Origin: an uncultured Acidobacteriota bacterium | Lineage (GTDB): Bacteria; Acidobacteriota; Blastocatellia; Pyrinomonadales; Pyrinomonadaceae | Reading direction: 5' to 3' | Assembly (NCBI GenBank): GCA_937873515.1 | Contig: CALMYB010000010.1 | Coordinates: forward strand, 1-64,000 | DNA: 64,000 nucleotides | Shown: positions 8,433-18,540 of the stretch, one piece after another | How the letters are laid out: each line of letters begins with the position of its first letter | How positions within the stretch are numbered: the first letter of the stretch is position 1 | Notes under the pieces: generated by a model | What the model was told of the DNA's origin: nothing | The model's database searches: none | What the model saw: only the letters and a program-made list of their open reading frames with translations | Made by a program: the position numbers and the translations under genes

Positions 8433-11400
8433 TTCTCCTCAACTCGCGTTCCCCCAGCCAATAGAAAATCACCGGAGTTATTATCAGGACATGCAGCAGG
8501 CTCGACACCATGCCGCCGAGCACAGGCGCGGCGAGCGGCTTCATCACTTCGGAGCCGGCGCTCGTGCTCCACATTATCGGCAAAAGCCCGGCGACGACCG
8601 TTGATACGGTCATGACTTTGGGCCTGAGACGCAGCAGCGCGCCGTTGGTTACCGCTTCGAGCAAAGCTTTTTTATCAAATGCCGCGCCAAGCTCGCGCTT
8701 CTTTTTCGCCACGGCTTCTTCGAGATAGATGACCATCACGACCGCTGTCTGCACGGCCGTTCCGAACAGCGCGATGAACCCGACCCAAACGGCGACCGAG
8801 AAGTTGTAACCGAGCATCCATACGAGATAAACACCGCCGGTCAGCGCGAACGGCACGGCCATCAAAACATGCGCGGCCTCGAGCGCAGAATGATATGTCA
8901 GATAGAGAAGCCCGAAAATCACCAGCATCACGATGGGCACGACGAGCAGGATACGGCTGCGGGCACGCTGTTGATTTTCGTATTGGCCGCTCCAGGCAAT
9001 GTAGTAACCGGCTGGAAGCTGGATTTGCTGTGCAACGGCACGTTTTGCGTCTTCGACAAAGCTGCCGACATCGCGACCGCGCACATTTAAAAGAACAGTG
9101 CCGCGAAGCAATCCGTTCTCGCTCTGTATCATCGTCGGACCTTCGACCGACTTGACGTTAGCAACCTGCGCAAGCGGAACCGTTCCTCCGTTACTCATCG
9201 CGATCGGTATTTGCCCGAGTGCTTCCGGAGTACCGCGAAATTCCTTGCCGTACCGCACACGTACCGGAAACCGCCGACGGCCCTCAATCGTTACCGTCAA
9301 ATTCGTTTCGCCAATGCCCTTCTCGATGGCGTCCTGAATAACACCGACATCGATTCCGTAACGTGCAGCGGCCGGCCGGTCAATTTTGATGTCGATGTAG
9401 GGCGACCCCCCGATTCGTTCGGGATACACATCGACAGCGCCCGGAATCCTCTGCACCGCCTCGGCTACTTGTCTGGAAACAGCCTCCAGCTGTTTGAGGT
9501 CGTTGCCGAAGATCTTTATGCCAACCTGCGTTCGAATACCGGTTGCGAGCATCTCAATGCGGTTGATGATCGGCTGCGTCCAGATGTTTGAGACGCCAGG
9601 CATTCGCAGCTTATCATCCATCTCTGTAATCAAAGCTTCGCGTGTCAGGCCAGCTCGCCATTGTTCCTGGGGCTTGAGATGAATGATCGTTTCGTTCATA
9701 TTCATCGGCGACGGGTCGGTCGATGAATCGGCTCGGCCGGCCTTGCCAACCGCCCACTCGACCTCGGGGAACTCAGCGAGCAATTCACCCTGCCTGCTCA
9801 AAATGCGATTCGCTTCATCTATTGAGATCGCCGGATCGGTTACGGGCATGAACATAACGTCACCTTCGTTGAGCGGCGGCATGAATTCGCTGCCTAGTCG
9901 TGATGCAAGAAACAGCGCGATTGCAAATAGGAACAGCGCACTGCCAATTGCGCGTGCTGGATGCCGGAGCGCAAATCTAAGCACTGGTTCGTAAATCCTG
10001 CGAAGAAACCGCATCACTGGGTTTGCACCTTCAGAGTGCACTTTGCCACCAATAAGAAAAGTGCAAAGCACCGGGACGAGCGTAACGGCGAGGATCGTCG
10101 CGCCGGCCATCGCAAACGTCTTTGTAAAAGCCAGCGGATGAAACAGCTTACCTTCCTGACCGATCAGAGCGAACACCGGAATGAAAGCGAGAATAATGAT
10201 CGCCATCGAGAAAAAAACAGGGCGTCCAACGAGCTTCGTTGATTCGAGAACGCTTCGCCAAACGGCTGCGCGATCTTTCACATCGACCTTGTTCCGCTCG
10301 ATAAATCTGAACGCATTTTCGGTGACGACGATACCCGCGTCGACCAGCACGCCGATCGCGATGGCGATGCCTGAGAGCGACATCAAGTTCGAGCTTATGC
10401 CCATGAAATACATAAAAAGGAACGACATCAGCACCGCAAGCGGGAGCGGAATTGTAACGATCAGGATCGAGCGAAAATGCGCGAGAAAGATAATGTGCGC
10501 CAGCGTGACAAGAAGCAACTCCTCGATCAGCGAACGTTTTAACGTGTCAGTTGCACGTTCGATCAATTGAGTTCGGTCGTAAAACGGCACGATACGCACG
10601 CCCGCTGGTAGTCCGGGCTGCAACGCCTCGATCTTCTGCTTAACGGCGTCGATAACCTCTAGCGTATTAACGCCATAACGCGCTATCACGACTCCGCCGA
10701 CGGCTTCCGTGCCATTTTTGTCGAGCGAGCCGGTGCGAAACGCGTTGCCGAGTTTTACTTCGGCGACGTTTTTGACATAGATCGGCGTGCCATTTGACGA
10801 ACCGATCATGATGTTCTCGACATCGTCCATCGAGCCGATCAGGCCGATGCCGCGCACGACCGCCCATTGCCCGCCTTGCTCGACGACGTTGCCGCCGACG
10901 TTGTTATTCGAGCTCTGGACAGCCTCGACAACGGCGGATACGGGGATGTTCACGCCGCGAAGTTTGTTCGGGTCGATGTCGATCTGGTACTGCTGAACGT
11001 AACCGCCGACAGACGCAACCTCGGCCACGCCGGGCACGGAATTTAATTGGTATCGAACGAACCAATCCTGCACGGTGCGCAGGTCGCGCAGATTCATGTC
11101 TTCCGACTCCAGCGTGTACCAGAAGATCTGACCAACACCAGTTGCATCGGGCCCGAGCGTCGGAGTGACGCCGACGGGCAATTGTTTCGTCACGAGATTG
11201 AGCCGTTCCAACACTCGAGTCCGCGCCCAATAGAGATCGACATCATCCTCGAAAATAATGTTTATCATCGAGAAGCTGAAAGCCGAGTTTGCGCGGATCA
11301 CGCGAACACCGGGAAGTCCCTGGAGATTTGTAACAAGCGGATAAGTCACCTGATCTTCAACCTCCTGCGGCGAGCGTCCCGTCCAGTCAGTAAAAACTAT

Positions 11401-11541
11401 TACCTGCTTGTCCGAAAGGTCCGGGATCGCATCGATCGGCGTGCGCGTGAGGGCCCAATAACCCACGGCCGCCAGCCCGATGTAGATCACGATGACGACG
11501 CCCCGATTATTAAGCGACCAGTCGATAAGCCAATTAATCAT
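8422..11541 (-). CDS. cusA: CusA-like HME-RND copper/silver efflux pump
   Basis: A 1039-residue proton-driven inner-membrane pump, close to the length of E. coli CusA. The TM4 signature [17 protein letters not shown] is the Cu/Ag (HME4) form, and [19 protein letters not shown] near the N-terminus is CusA-like. Periplasmic methionines equivalent to the CusA relay are seen in [14 protein letters not shown] and RIEMLATGI. Twelve membrane segments and two large periplasmic loops are apparent. It is the first of the three pump genes, downstream of the lipoprotein gene by 73 bases. Confidence 0.92.
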   Translation of the reverse strand: MINWLIDWSLNNRGVVIVIYIGLAAVGYWALTRTPIDAIPDLSDKQVIVFTDWTGRSPQEVEDQVTYPLVTNLQGLPGVRVIRANSAFSFSMINIIFEDDVDLYWARTRVLERLNLVTKQLPVGVTPTLGPDATGVGQIFWYTLESEDMNLRDLRTVQDWFVRYQLNSVPGVAEVASVGGYVQQYQIDIDPNKLRGVNIPVSAVVEAVQSSNNNVGGNVVEQGGQWAVVRGIGLIGSMDDVENIMIGSSNGTPIYVKNVAEVKLGNAFRTGSLDKNGTEAVGGVVIARYGVNTLEVIDAVKQKIEALQPGLPAGVRIVPFYDRTQLIERATDTLKRSLIEELLLVTLAHIIFLAHFRSILIVTIPLPLAVLMSFLFMYFMGISSNLMSLSGIAIAIGVLVDAGIVVTENAFRFIERNKVDVKDRAAVWRSVLESTKLVGRPVFFSMAIIILAFIPVFALIGQEGKLFHPLAFTKTFAMAGATILAVTLVPVLCTFLIGGKVHSEGANPVMRFLRRIYEPVLRFALRHPARAIGSALFLFAIALFLASRLGSEFMPPLNEGDVMFMPVTDPAISIDEANRILSRQGELLAEFPEVEWAVGKAGRADSSTDPSPMNMNETIIHLKPQEQWRAGLTREALITEMDDKLRMPGVSNIWTQPIINRIEMLATGIRTQVGIKIFGNDLKQLEAVSRQVAEAVQRIPGAVDVYPERIGGSPYIDIKIDRPAAARYGIDVGVIQDAIEKGIGETNLTVTIEGRRRFPVRVRYGKEFRGTPEALGQIPIAMSNGGTVPLAQVANVKSVEGPTMIQSENGLLRGTVLLNVRGRDVGSFVEDAKRAVAQQIQLPAGYYIAWSGQYENQQRARSRILLVVPIVMLVIFGLLYLTYHSALEAAHVLMAVPFALTGGVYLVWMLGYNFSVAVWVGFIALFGTAVQTAVVMVIYLEEAVAKKKRELGAAFDKKALLEAVTNGALLRLRPKVMTVSTVVAGLLPIMWSTSAGSEVMKPLAAPVLGGMVSSLLHVLIITPVIFYWLGERELRRNVK

Positions 11542-11614
11542 ATTGACAGCACCCTTGATTTAGTATTTCGACGAACATATAACCGAACCATAAAATTAGA
11601 AAACAGAAATCATC

Positions 11615-12058
11615 CTACTGCGCCGTGACGGGTATCGATGTTTTTCCTTTTCCAGTTGGCCCCTCGTATGCTATTTGCATCTCCCATCCGCCGGTCATCT
11701 CGATCTTAACTTTGGCTCGGAAAACGCCCGGAGTGCCGGTGGTGGTCAACGCCGCTCCGTTATTCATCGCCCCCATCGAACCCATCGCGGGCATATAGAA
11801 ATTTAGCGAAGCCGCTCCCACATCAACCGCTCTGCCCGAGGCATCGGTAAACGCAAGCATTAGTTCTTGCTCCCCGTTTTTGATTTTGCCCGAATCGCTT
11901 GACACCGAAACCGTCAAATTGCTAATCGAACCGCTTTTGATAACTTTTCCTTGCACCGGGTTCTCGGCCGTAGGCTGCGAGCCGGAACTGCAGGCCGTGA
12001 ACATCGAGATCACGCCGATGAAGGTCAATAAACTCGTGAATAGAACTGTCTTTTTCAT
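11615..12058 (-). CDS. FixH/YtkA-like periplasmic lipoprotein
   Basis: A 147-residue lipoprotein: hydrophobic signal followed by a lipobox-like MFTAC (Cys23), a short linker, then one immunoglobulin-like domain (about 40-145) of the YtkA/FixH type with LMLAFTDASGRAVDVGAASLNFYMPAMGSMGAMN and GGWEMQIAYEGP. The Met-rich MPAMGSMGAM segment is a plausible Cu(I)/Ag(I) ligand cluster. Position directly ahead of cusA suggests it hands metal to, or protects the periplasm for, the pump; this is inference. Three other proteins in the window carry the same kind of domain. Confidence 0.78.
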   Translation of the reverse strand: MKKTVLFTSLLTFIGVISMFTACSSGSQPTAENPVQGKVIKSGSISNLTVSVSSDSGKIKNGEQELMLAFTDASGRAVDVGAASLNFYMPAMGSMGAMNNGAALTTTGTPGVFRAKVKIEMTGGWEMQIAYEGPTGKGKTSIPVTAQ

Positions 12059-12183
12059 TTTTTAGTCTCCTATTTGAAAATATCTTGAGCGTTCCGACGC
12101 CTACAAAGTAGTTCGCAGAAACACGTTGAAAGAGTCGCAAAGGCGCATTACACCCCAAAAAAGGGCGCACTTCACCGCTTGAA

Positions 12184-12561
12184 CTAGATCAGGAACGATT
12201 TATGTTGGAGATATTTGGGCTGGAAGGGGCTCGTTAACGTCTTGCGCAAATACGCGGGCAACACCGACGAATCGGATTTTGCATTCGGGAACAAAGCGGC
12301 GATCTGATCGGCAATTGATTTGTAGATCGTTATGTTGGAAGGAGTGAAGTTAAACGAGCCACCGAGCGAGATCGGCGCCGCATTAGAGCAGTTTGTCGCG
12401 CAACAAAGACGAGCAGCTTCAGCTGAGGGTGACATGTCCTTGCTTTTTGCCTTATCGCAACATTTCATCATCTTTCCGCTCGGCGAGTGGAGAGGTGTTC
12501 CCCCCATTACGCCACCGGCGATTGAAAAAAGTACGAAAAGAATTAGGACCCGAGTGAACAT
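12184..12561 (-). CDS. Small secreted cysteine-rich protein
   Basis: About 125 residues with a signal peptide (MFTRVLILFVLF...GGVMG) and then a cysteine-rich segment containing KCCDKAK and LCCATNCSNAAP, six Cys in about 25 residues, followed by a polar C-terminal half. No family recognised. The Cys pairs suggest metal binding or disulfide cross-links. It is probably the first gene of the cus operon, 126 bases ahead of the lipoprotein. I prefer the ATG at 12561; a GTG at 12606 is in frame, and no strong ribosome-binding site distinguishes them. Confidence 0.6.
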   Translation of the reverse strand: MFTRVLILFVLFSIAGGVMGGTPLHSPSGKMMKCCDKAKSKDMSPSAEAARLCCATNCSNAAPISLGGSFNFTPSNITIYKSIADQIAALFPNAKSDSSVLPAYLRKTLTSPFQPKYLQHKSFLI

Positions 12562-12907
12562 TGAACACAGTATACTGCGACTTTTTCCAATATAACAGTG
12601 ATTCACGTCACAAATTTCAAAATAAACAAAGTCGGTTTCACTTATAGTTTAACTGGAAAAACCAGTGTGCGGAGCCGAGATGCGAATTTTCCCGCGCTTT
12701 TTTATTTTTTTTCCTACGCACGGCGAAACAGACGGTAGTACTGACCCACATACAACGGGGCTATCAGGATATTAGGCGTGGCACAAGTATTGTCTCTGTG
12801 TACCTTATAGGCTTGTTTTCATGCAAGTTCAACGTTGAAAAAATAGGGCGGATTTACAACTCGAGTATTTTAGGAGTGGTTATATCTGCCGTTGAGAGGT
12901 CAATTAC
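12562..12907. other. Divergent intergenic region upstream of the cus operon
   Basis: About 346 bases between the minus-strand cus operon and a plus-strand gene. A small inverted repeat ACTGG-N5-CCAGT lies at 12652-12666, and a pyrimidine-rich tract follows at about 12697-12714. No gene is visible, and I could not fix promoter elements with confidence. Confidence 0.45.
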
Positions 12908-13339
12908 ATGAATAAGATATTGCTTTTGAGATTGGTAATTTTCATCATCGTCGGCACCTTGTTCACGATTCCGAGTATTGCCCAAAAGGAAAAGATAATC
13001 GGTGTCGACAAAGACGGAGAATTTCACGTTTCGTCGCCAATAAGGGTTGGCGATCGGATTGTCGAAAAAGGGATGTATCAGATTTATCGAGTTGATATAA
13101 ACACGACGCCCTTTATTGTAATTCGTAAAGTTGCGATGACTTACTTTGGAAAAACAATGGGAAGTATGAAGCGAGGTGACGAGGTTGTCAGATTGAAATG
13201 CACCATTCAAAGGGTCGATGAAGAATATAAAAAGTCAAAAATTTTGTTAATACAATCCGTTGAAAAAGAACGTCTAGCCGTCGAAGCGCGGTTTCGCCAC
13301 GATAAGTCCAAATGTGTATTGCCGCGACGTGGGTTGTGA
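12908..13339 (+). CDS. Hypothetical secreted protein
   Basis: A 143-residue protein with a clear signal peptide (about 1-25, ending SIAQ). The mature part begins KEKIIGVDKDGEFHVSSPIRVGDRIVEKGMYQIYRVD, a beta-rich pattern, and ends in a basic tail with one Cys. No family recognised. It is the only plus-strand gene in this stretch, diverging from the cus operon and converging on DUF3703, so it is transcribed alone. Confidence 0.6.
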   Translation: MNKILLLRLVIFIIVGTLFTIPSIAQKEKIIGVDKDGEFHVSSPIRVGDRIVEKGMYQIYRVDINTTPFIVIRKVAMTYFGKTMGSMKRGDEVVRLKCTIQRVDEEYKKSKILLIQSVEKERLAVEARFRHDKSKCVLPRRGL

Positions 13340-13493
13340 TTGCAAGCTTGATCGGGTGACTAAGTATCGCGAAAGGCCCTTTATGATCGCGAAATCTTCG
13401 TTCGGGACGTAACTGAAAAGTTTCCTTATTTTCCGAAGCCAAACCGTTCGCTATCAGAATGAAGAATAGACATTATTTCACAGCGATCAATCC

Positions 13494-13850
13494 TCACTTT
13501 TCAGCAATGATCCGCCGAAGGTCTTCGGGAATAGACATCGTCTTAAAGAACCAAACATCGGATCCTCCAGTGTTCCCTTTCGGATAGATACCTAAAGGCG
13601 TTTTGGTCAAGGCGCCGATAATCCGTATGATCTGCCCCCAAACTTCACTGAGTGAACTTTGTTTGATGGCGATCTTGAACATTCGCCAATGAATACGCGT
13701 GTGTTCGTAGGTAGATGCCTGTCCAAGAACATGTGCTCTTTCTAAGTGATGAAAGGCCAAGTTGAGATCTCCGCTATTTTCCAGTGATTCTGCTAAAACG
13801 AGCTCGTTGCGTATCGCATCGTTTAAAGAATGGTTATTTTTGTCGCTCAT
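13494..13850 (-). CDS. DUF3703 family protein
   Basis: A 118-residue soluble protein recognised as DUF3703 by AFHHLERAHVLGQ, then HTRIHWRMFKIAI, and the C-terminal PLGIYPKGNTGGSDVWFFKTMSIP motif. The family is of unknown function and often sits beside CDF and RND metal exporters. Conserved histidines (HHLERAH, HTRIH) could coordinate metal. It follows czcD by about 160 bases on the same strand and has a GGAGG ribosome-binding site. Confidence 0.85.
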   Translation of the reverse strand: MSDKNNHSLNDAIRNELVLAESLENSGDLNLAFHHLERAHVLGQASTYEHTRIHWRMFKIAIKQSSLSEVWGQIIRIIGALTKTPLGIYPKGNTGGSDVWFFKTMSIPEDLRRIIAEK

Positions 13851-14008
13851 TCGATCCTCCGATCGTTTTCTTTCGCTCCGTTCGTTTCCCGATTAGAAAT
13901 CCAAAAGTAAATAGCACCGCCAATATCAATAGGCTAAATATTACAAAAGGGCAAGCTCATGTTGTGTGACGAGATGAAAGAAATCTGTTTCCTGATTCAT
14001 AACTTTCC

Positions 14009-14905
14009 TCAAAGATGAGCTTCGTGACACGAGAAGCTTTCGCGTTCGGTTTGAGCGGTTACATGCGCTATTTTGAATTCGCTTGTACACGAATCGTGAA
14101 CTCTCTTTAGAACGTCATCGTGATCGGCTCCTTCGGCGAGTACGGCATGCACACTAAGAGCATTCACACCCGATGTTAACGACCAGACGTGAAGGTCGTG
14201 GATCTCGGACACGCCCTCAAGTTTAGACAACGATTCTCGCAACGATGCAATATTCACATCCGCAGGTGTTCCTTCGAGTAAGACCGCAACCGCATCCTTT
14301 AACAATGACCATGTTCTAGGCAGGATGAATAAGCCAATTCCGGCCGAAATAAGCGGATCGGCATAGTACCAGCCAGTCGTCAACATGATCACGCCCGCAA
14401 TTATGACTCCAATGGAAGTGAGCATATCGGACAGGACCTCGAAATACGCTCCCTTCATATTTAGGCTTTCCTTCGAGCCGGAACGCAGAATAACGACTCC
14501 CGCAATGTTGATCACAAGCCCGACCGCAGCAACTGCAAGCATTCCGGCGCTTTGTACTTCGGGCGGATTGCGGAATCGCTCGTATGCTTCGTAAAGAATG
14601 TAAAGCGAGATGAAGATCAGGACGACAGCATTTGTCAGCGCCGCGAGAATCTCAACGCGGTAATAGCCGTAGGTTTTCTCCGGCGACGCCGGCTTCTCGG
14701 CGAACCAGATCGCAAGCAAAGCCAAACCGACGCCCGCAACGTCCGTAAGCATGTGTCCAGCGTCCGCGAGCAAAGCCAAGCTGCCCGTCCAAAAGCCGCC
14801 TATGACCTCGACGATCAAATAAAAGAACGTCAAGCAGAAGACGATCATTAAAGGCTTCTTATTTCGGCCCGCTGCCGATATTTCGTGTGAATGTCCGTGT
14901 CCCAT
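14009..14905 (-). CDS. czcD: CzcD-type cation diffusion facilitator (Zn/Cd/Co exporter)
   Basis: A 298-residue exporter with six membrane segments and a cytoplasmic domain. Metal-site motifs are visible: ALLADAGHMLTDV in TM2 (HxxxD) and YFEVLSDMLTSIGV in TM5. The N-terminus MGHGHSHE is histidine-rich. The C-terminal domain has EIHDLHVWSLTSG and ALSVHAVL, typical of the dimerising metal-sensing fold. It exchanges Zn2+/Cd2+ for protons across the inner membrane and belongs to the czc operon tail. Confidence 0.92.
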   Translation of the reverse strand: MGHGHSHEISAAGRNKKPLMIVFCLTFFYLIVEVIGGFWTGSLALLADAGHMLTDVAGVGLALLAIWFAEKPASPEKTYGYYRVEILAALTNAVVLIFISLYILYEAYERFRNPPEVQSAGMLAVAAVGLVINIAGVVILRSGSKESLNMKGAYFEVLSDMLTSIGVIIAGVIMLTTGWYYADPLISAGIGLFILPRTWSLLKDAVAVLLEGTPADVNIASLRESLSKLEGVSEIHDLHVWSLTSGVNALSVHAVLAEGADHDDVLKRVHDSCTSEFKIAHVTAQTERESFSCHEAHL

Positions 14906-14916
14906 AACTTCTAAAC

Positions 14917-15114
14917 CTAAAAGCGATATCTACGCTGATTTCGTCTCTTCTCTTCTTTAATTCTTCCCCGTCGCTTAAACCGACTCTCGCCCTTTCCGGG
15001 GTGCGTCTTAATTCCATTGTTTTCAAGAAGAAGCAATAGCTTAATCAATCCGAACAGCAAGCCGGTTCCAATTAAGGCCCCGATCAGCGTCTGAAATGTG
15101 CGTCCATAAAACAT
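14917..15114 (-). CDS. Small single-span membrane protein with basic tail
   Basis: 65 residues: one hydrophobic helix (about 8-31) followed by a strongly basic C-terminus. It sits with 12-base gaps between the PII-like gene and czcD, with an AAGG ahead of its ATG, which supports translation as part of the operon. No family recognised. Confidence 0.5.
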   Translation of the reverse strand: MFYGRTFQTLIGALIGTGLLFGLIKLLLLLENNGIKTHPGKGESRFKRRGRIKEEKRRNQRRYRF

Positions 15115-15126
15115 GTTGACCGAACC

Positions 15127-15426
15127 TTAGATCATCGTCACCGAATCAACTGGTAATACGGAAATCAGCCCGTCACCTTTTTTGCCGGGGTGAGCACTAT
15201 TCTTGATCGCTGAAACAACACACTCGACCTTTTCGTCTGTAACAATGACCTCGATTCGCTTATTCGGCTTGAACGGATCAAGGGCGTCTGTTGCAGAACT
15301 ACGTATTCGCTGGCCAAAGCCTTCGCTGTTAAGAACCGTCATTCCCGGAAAGCCTTCGATCTCTTCAAGGGCTGTTACGATCTCATCCAATTTAAATGGT
15401 CGCACGACTGCAATTATCAATTTCAT
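15127..15426 (-). CDS. PII-like signalling protein linked to CzcA
   Basis: A 99-residue member of the PII superfamily (MKLIIAVVRPFKLDEIVTAL; C-terminal HPGKKGDGLISVLPVD, the B-loop). The T-loop region is short and lacks the Tyr51 uridylylation motif of GlnB, and the protein ends right after the fourth strand, so it is not a classical nitrogen sensor. PII-like proteins of this type are found next to CzcA pumps and are thought to bind a small ligand and modulate transport. It starts 3 bases after the czcA stop. Confidence 0.82.
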   Translation of the reverse strand: MKLIIAVVRPFKLDEIVTALEEIEGFPGMTVLNSEGFGQRIRSSATDALDPFKPNKRIEVIVTDEKVECVVSAIKNSAHPGKKGDGLISVLPVDSVTMI

Positions 15427-15429
15427 TCT

Positions 15430-18400
15430 CTATTCCTCCGTAAACTCGCCTTCGACGTCTTTTTCTATCCAGGCGTAAAGCGTTGGCAAAATCAGCAGCG
15501 TAAGAAGGGTTGAAGTGATCAAACCTCCGATCACGACTGTTGCAAGAGGCCGTTGAACTTCGGCTCCCGCTGATGTCGCGATCGCCATCGGGATAAAGCC
15601 GAGACTTGCGACCAGAGCAGTCATCAAAACGGGGCGAAGTCGCGTTTCCGCACCTTCACGAACCGCTTCCAAGACGGTTTTTCCTTCATCTCTGAGGTGG
15701 TTAATGAAACTAACCATCACAACGCCGTTCAATACAGCTACGCCGAAAAGAGCAATGAATCCCACGCCTGCTGATATGGAGAAAGGCATTCCGCGGACCG
15801 CCAGTGCTACGACCCCGCCAACGATCGCGAACGGGATACCGGTGTAGATCAAGAAAGCTTGCTTTATCGAACTAAACGTCGTGTAAAGCAATATGAAAAT
15901 GAGGAATAGGGCTATCGGAACTACGATCAAAAGTCTGGCTGAGGCTCTTTGCAGATTTTCGAACGTACCGCCCCATTTCAAATAGTATCCGGCTGGCAAT
16001 TGAACACTTCTTTCTATCGCTTTCTGTGCTTCCTCAACGAAAGAACCAATATCACGCCCTCGAACATTAAGCTCAACGCCTATTCTCCGGCGTGTGTCCT
16101 CACGAGATATTTGCGCCGCTCCTTCCGCAAGTTTTATCTCCGCAACTTGAGATAGTGGAACGCGTGAACCGTTAGGAGCGGTCAGTACAAGACCGCGAAT
16201 TGTATCGACGGTTGCACCCGATTCTTCGTTTAGCCGAACGACAAGATTGAAACGCTGCTCACCCTCATATACCTGACCTGCCTCTTTTCCTGCTACAACA
16301 GACTCGACCAGGTCATTTACATCTTCAACATTCAATCCGTAGCGGGCGATCGAAGCTCGATCTGGTTTTATCTGAAGTTGCGGCAGGCCTGAAGTTGCCT
16401 CAGCCTTGACATCCTCAGCCCCCGGCACAGTCTGTACCACTTTGACGATCTCATCTGCTTTACTCTTCAGCGTCTCAAGGTCGTCTCCGTACACCTTTAT
16501 TGCAACATCACTTCGTACACCAGAAATCAGCTCCGCCACACGCAACTCGATCGGCTGAGAGAAACTAACAATCGCGGACGGAACTTTTTCTTCGATTGCC
16601 TCGGACATTTTCTCTATGAGAACTGCCTTGTCTGAGGTTGTCGTCCATTCACTATGTGGCTTTAATCCGACATAGAGATCTGAAAAATCCACACTCATGG
16701 GATCGGTCGCAACTTCTGCCCTTCCGGTCTTTGAGATCACAGTTCGAACCTCCGGAAAAGTCATAAGTGTTTTCTCTACCTCAGTGGTTGTTTTGATCGA
16801 CTGCTCAAGTGAAACACTCGGTAACTGCTGAACCTGTACGGCTATATCACCTTCGTCCAGTCGAGGTATGAACTCGGACCCAAGAAACGGGAAGATGGAC
16901 GCGGAGAGAACAACAAGAACAATGGCGACAGCCAGAGCCTGCGGACGATAGGTCGCCATGAAATTGAACGCAGGTTTGTAGATCTGTTTCGCGTAACGAA
17001 TAACAAAGCTCTCCGACTCGGAAACCTTACCCTTCAAAACGAACGTCAGCATCGCCGGAACGTAAGTGAGCGAGAGCAATAGCGACCCTAATAGAGCGAA
17101 TATTACGGTAAGCGCCATCGGAACGAACATCTTGCCCTCGATACCTCGTAAACTAAGAATTGGCAGATAGACAATCGCGATGATCGCAACTGCGAAAACA
17201 ACCGGCCGAGCGACTTCGAGACAGGCTTCGAGAATGGTGCGTTCGGGCGGTTCGCGCGAATTTTGGTGTTGTGCCTCCGCTCGCCGTCGAACGGCGTTTT
17301 CGACCATTACGACGGCCCCGTCAACGATAAGTCCGAAGTCTAATGCGCCGAGACTCATCAAGTTGCCCGACACGTTAAACAACCTCATCAGGATCGCCGC
17401 GAATAGCATCGAAAGCGGAATGATGGTCGCGACAAGCAAAGCTCCACGCCAGTTGCCGAGTAATAAGAGCAGAACAACGATAACGAGAATTGCTCCTTCG
17501 ACAAGGTTCTTTTCAACTGTAGCAATTGCGCGGTCTATCAATTCTGTCCGGTCGTAGAATGGAACAAGCTCGACGCCTTTTGGCAACGACTTCTTAACCT
17601 GTTCGACACGCTCTTTGACCGATTGAACAACCGTTCGCGAGTTTTCGCCTTTAAGCATCAAGACGATACCAGCAACGATCTCGCCCTTACCGTCCGCTGT
17701 GACTGCTCCTTGTCTGACGGTCGAGCCTTCTACGATCTCGGCAACGTCACGAACATAAACCGGAACACCTTCACGACCAGTTTTGACGACAATATTGCCT
17801 ATCTCGTCCGGCTTTTCGATAAGGCCGATCCCTCGCAATAGATACTGTTCCGCCCCTTTTTCAATGTAAGCGCCGCCCACATTGGCATTGTTACGCGATA
17901 CGGAATCATAGACATCACGAAGAGTCAGCCCATAGGACTGAAGCTTTTCGGGTGTAACTCTTACCTGGTACTGCTTTTCGAATCCTCCAAAACTATTGAT
18001 CTCCGTCGCCCCTGGAACACCTAATAGTTGACGACGTACATTCCAGTCTTGCACCGTTCGCAATGCCTTGGCGTCATAACTCCCATCTGATGACTTGAGT
18101 TCGTATTGATAGATCTCTCCCAAGCCAGTTGAGATCGGCCCCATCTCCGGCGAACCGATGGAAGCGGGAATCTGTTCACGAGCTTGGGACAATCTTTCGA
18201 GAACCAATTGTCTCGCGAAATACGGATCGACCGAATCATCAAAAACGACAGTGACCGCGGAAAGGCCAAATTTTGAGACCGAACGTATTTCCTCAATGTC
18301 GGGCAAACCTGACATTGCTACCTCGACAGGAAAAGTTACCTGTCGTTCCATTTCGAGCGGAGCCAAAGACGGTGCGGCTGTAAGCACCTGAACTTGAACG

Positions 18401-18531
18401 TTCGTCACGTCGGGGACAGCGTCGATTGGCAGATTCAAAAGACTGTAAGCGCCACCCGTCGCCATAATTCCTACGAGGAGCAGTACGATCAGTCGATTAG
18501 CAACTGAAAAGCGAATTAGTGCGTTGATCAT
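15430..18531 (-). CDS. czcA: CzcA-type HME-RND heavy-metal efflux pump
   Basis: A 1033-residue proton-driven pump. The TM4 signature DFGLIVDGAVVMVEN is the divalent-cation (HME1; Co/Zn/Cd) form, which separates it from the CusA-like protein. The N-terminus has the usual DAVPDVTNVQVQV, and the protein has two periplasmic loops and twelve membrane spans. It exports divalent metals from cytoplasm or periplasm. It follows czcB by 9 bases and precedes the PII-like gene by 3, so the set is one transcription unit. Confidence 0.92.
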   Translation of the reverse strand: MINALIRFSVANRLIVLLLVGIMATGGAYSLLNLPIDAVPDVTNVQVQVLTAAPSLAPLEMERQVTFPVEVAMSGLPDIEEIRSVSKFGLSAVTVVFDDSVDPYFARQLVLERLSQAREQIPASIGSPEMGPISTGLGEIYQYELKSSDGSYDAKALRTVQDWNVRRQLLGVPGATEINSFGGFEKQYQVRVTPEKLQSYGLTLRDVYDSVSRNNANVGGAYIEKGAEQYLLRGIGLIEKPDEIGNIVVKTGREGVPVYVRDVAEIVEGSTVRQGAVTADGKGEIVAGIVLMLKGENSRTVVQSVKERVEQVKKSLPKGVELVPFYDRTELIDRAIATVEKNLVEGAILVIVVLLLLLGNWRGALLVATIIPLSMLFAAILMRLFNVSGNLMSLGALDFGLIVDGAVVMVENAVRRRAEAQHQNSREPPERTILEACLEVARPVVFAVAIIAIVYLPILSLRGIEGKMFVPMALTVIFALLGSLLLSLTYVPAMLTFVLKGKVSESESFVIRYAKQIYKPAFNFMATYRPQALAVAIVLVVLSASIFPFLGSEFIPRLDEGDIAVQVQQLPSVSLEQSIKTTTEVEKTLMTFPEVRTVISKTGRAEVATDPMSVDFSDLYVGLKPHSEWTTTSDKAVLIEKMSEAIEEKVPSAIVSFSQPIELRVAELISGVRSDVAIKVYGDDLETLKSKADEIVKVVQTVPGAEDVKAEATSGLPQLQIKPDRASIARYGLNVEDVNDLVESVVAGKEAGQVYEGEQRFNLVVRLNEESGATVDTIRGLVLTAPNGSRVPLSQVAEIKLAEGAAQISREDTRRRIGVELNVRGRDIGSFVEEAQKAIERSVQLPAGYYLKWGGTFENLQRASARLLIVVPIALFLIFILLYTTFSSIKQAFLIYTGIPFAIVGGVVALAVRGMPFSISAGVGFIALFGVAVLNGVVMVSFINHLRDEGKTVLEAVREGAETRLRPVLMTALVASLGFIPMAIATSAGAEVQRPLATVVIGGLITSTLLTLLILPTLYAWIEKDVEGEFTEE

Positions 18532-18540
18532 ATTTCTCCC

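Noticed and set aside
11615..12058. CusF copper chaperone
   Set aside because: The protein has a FixH/YtkA-like beta domain and a lipobox, not the small OB-fold of CusF.
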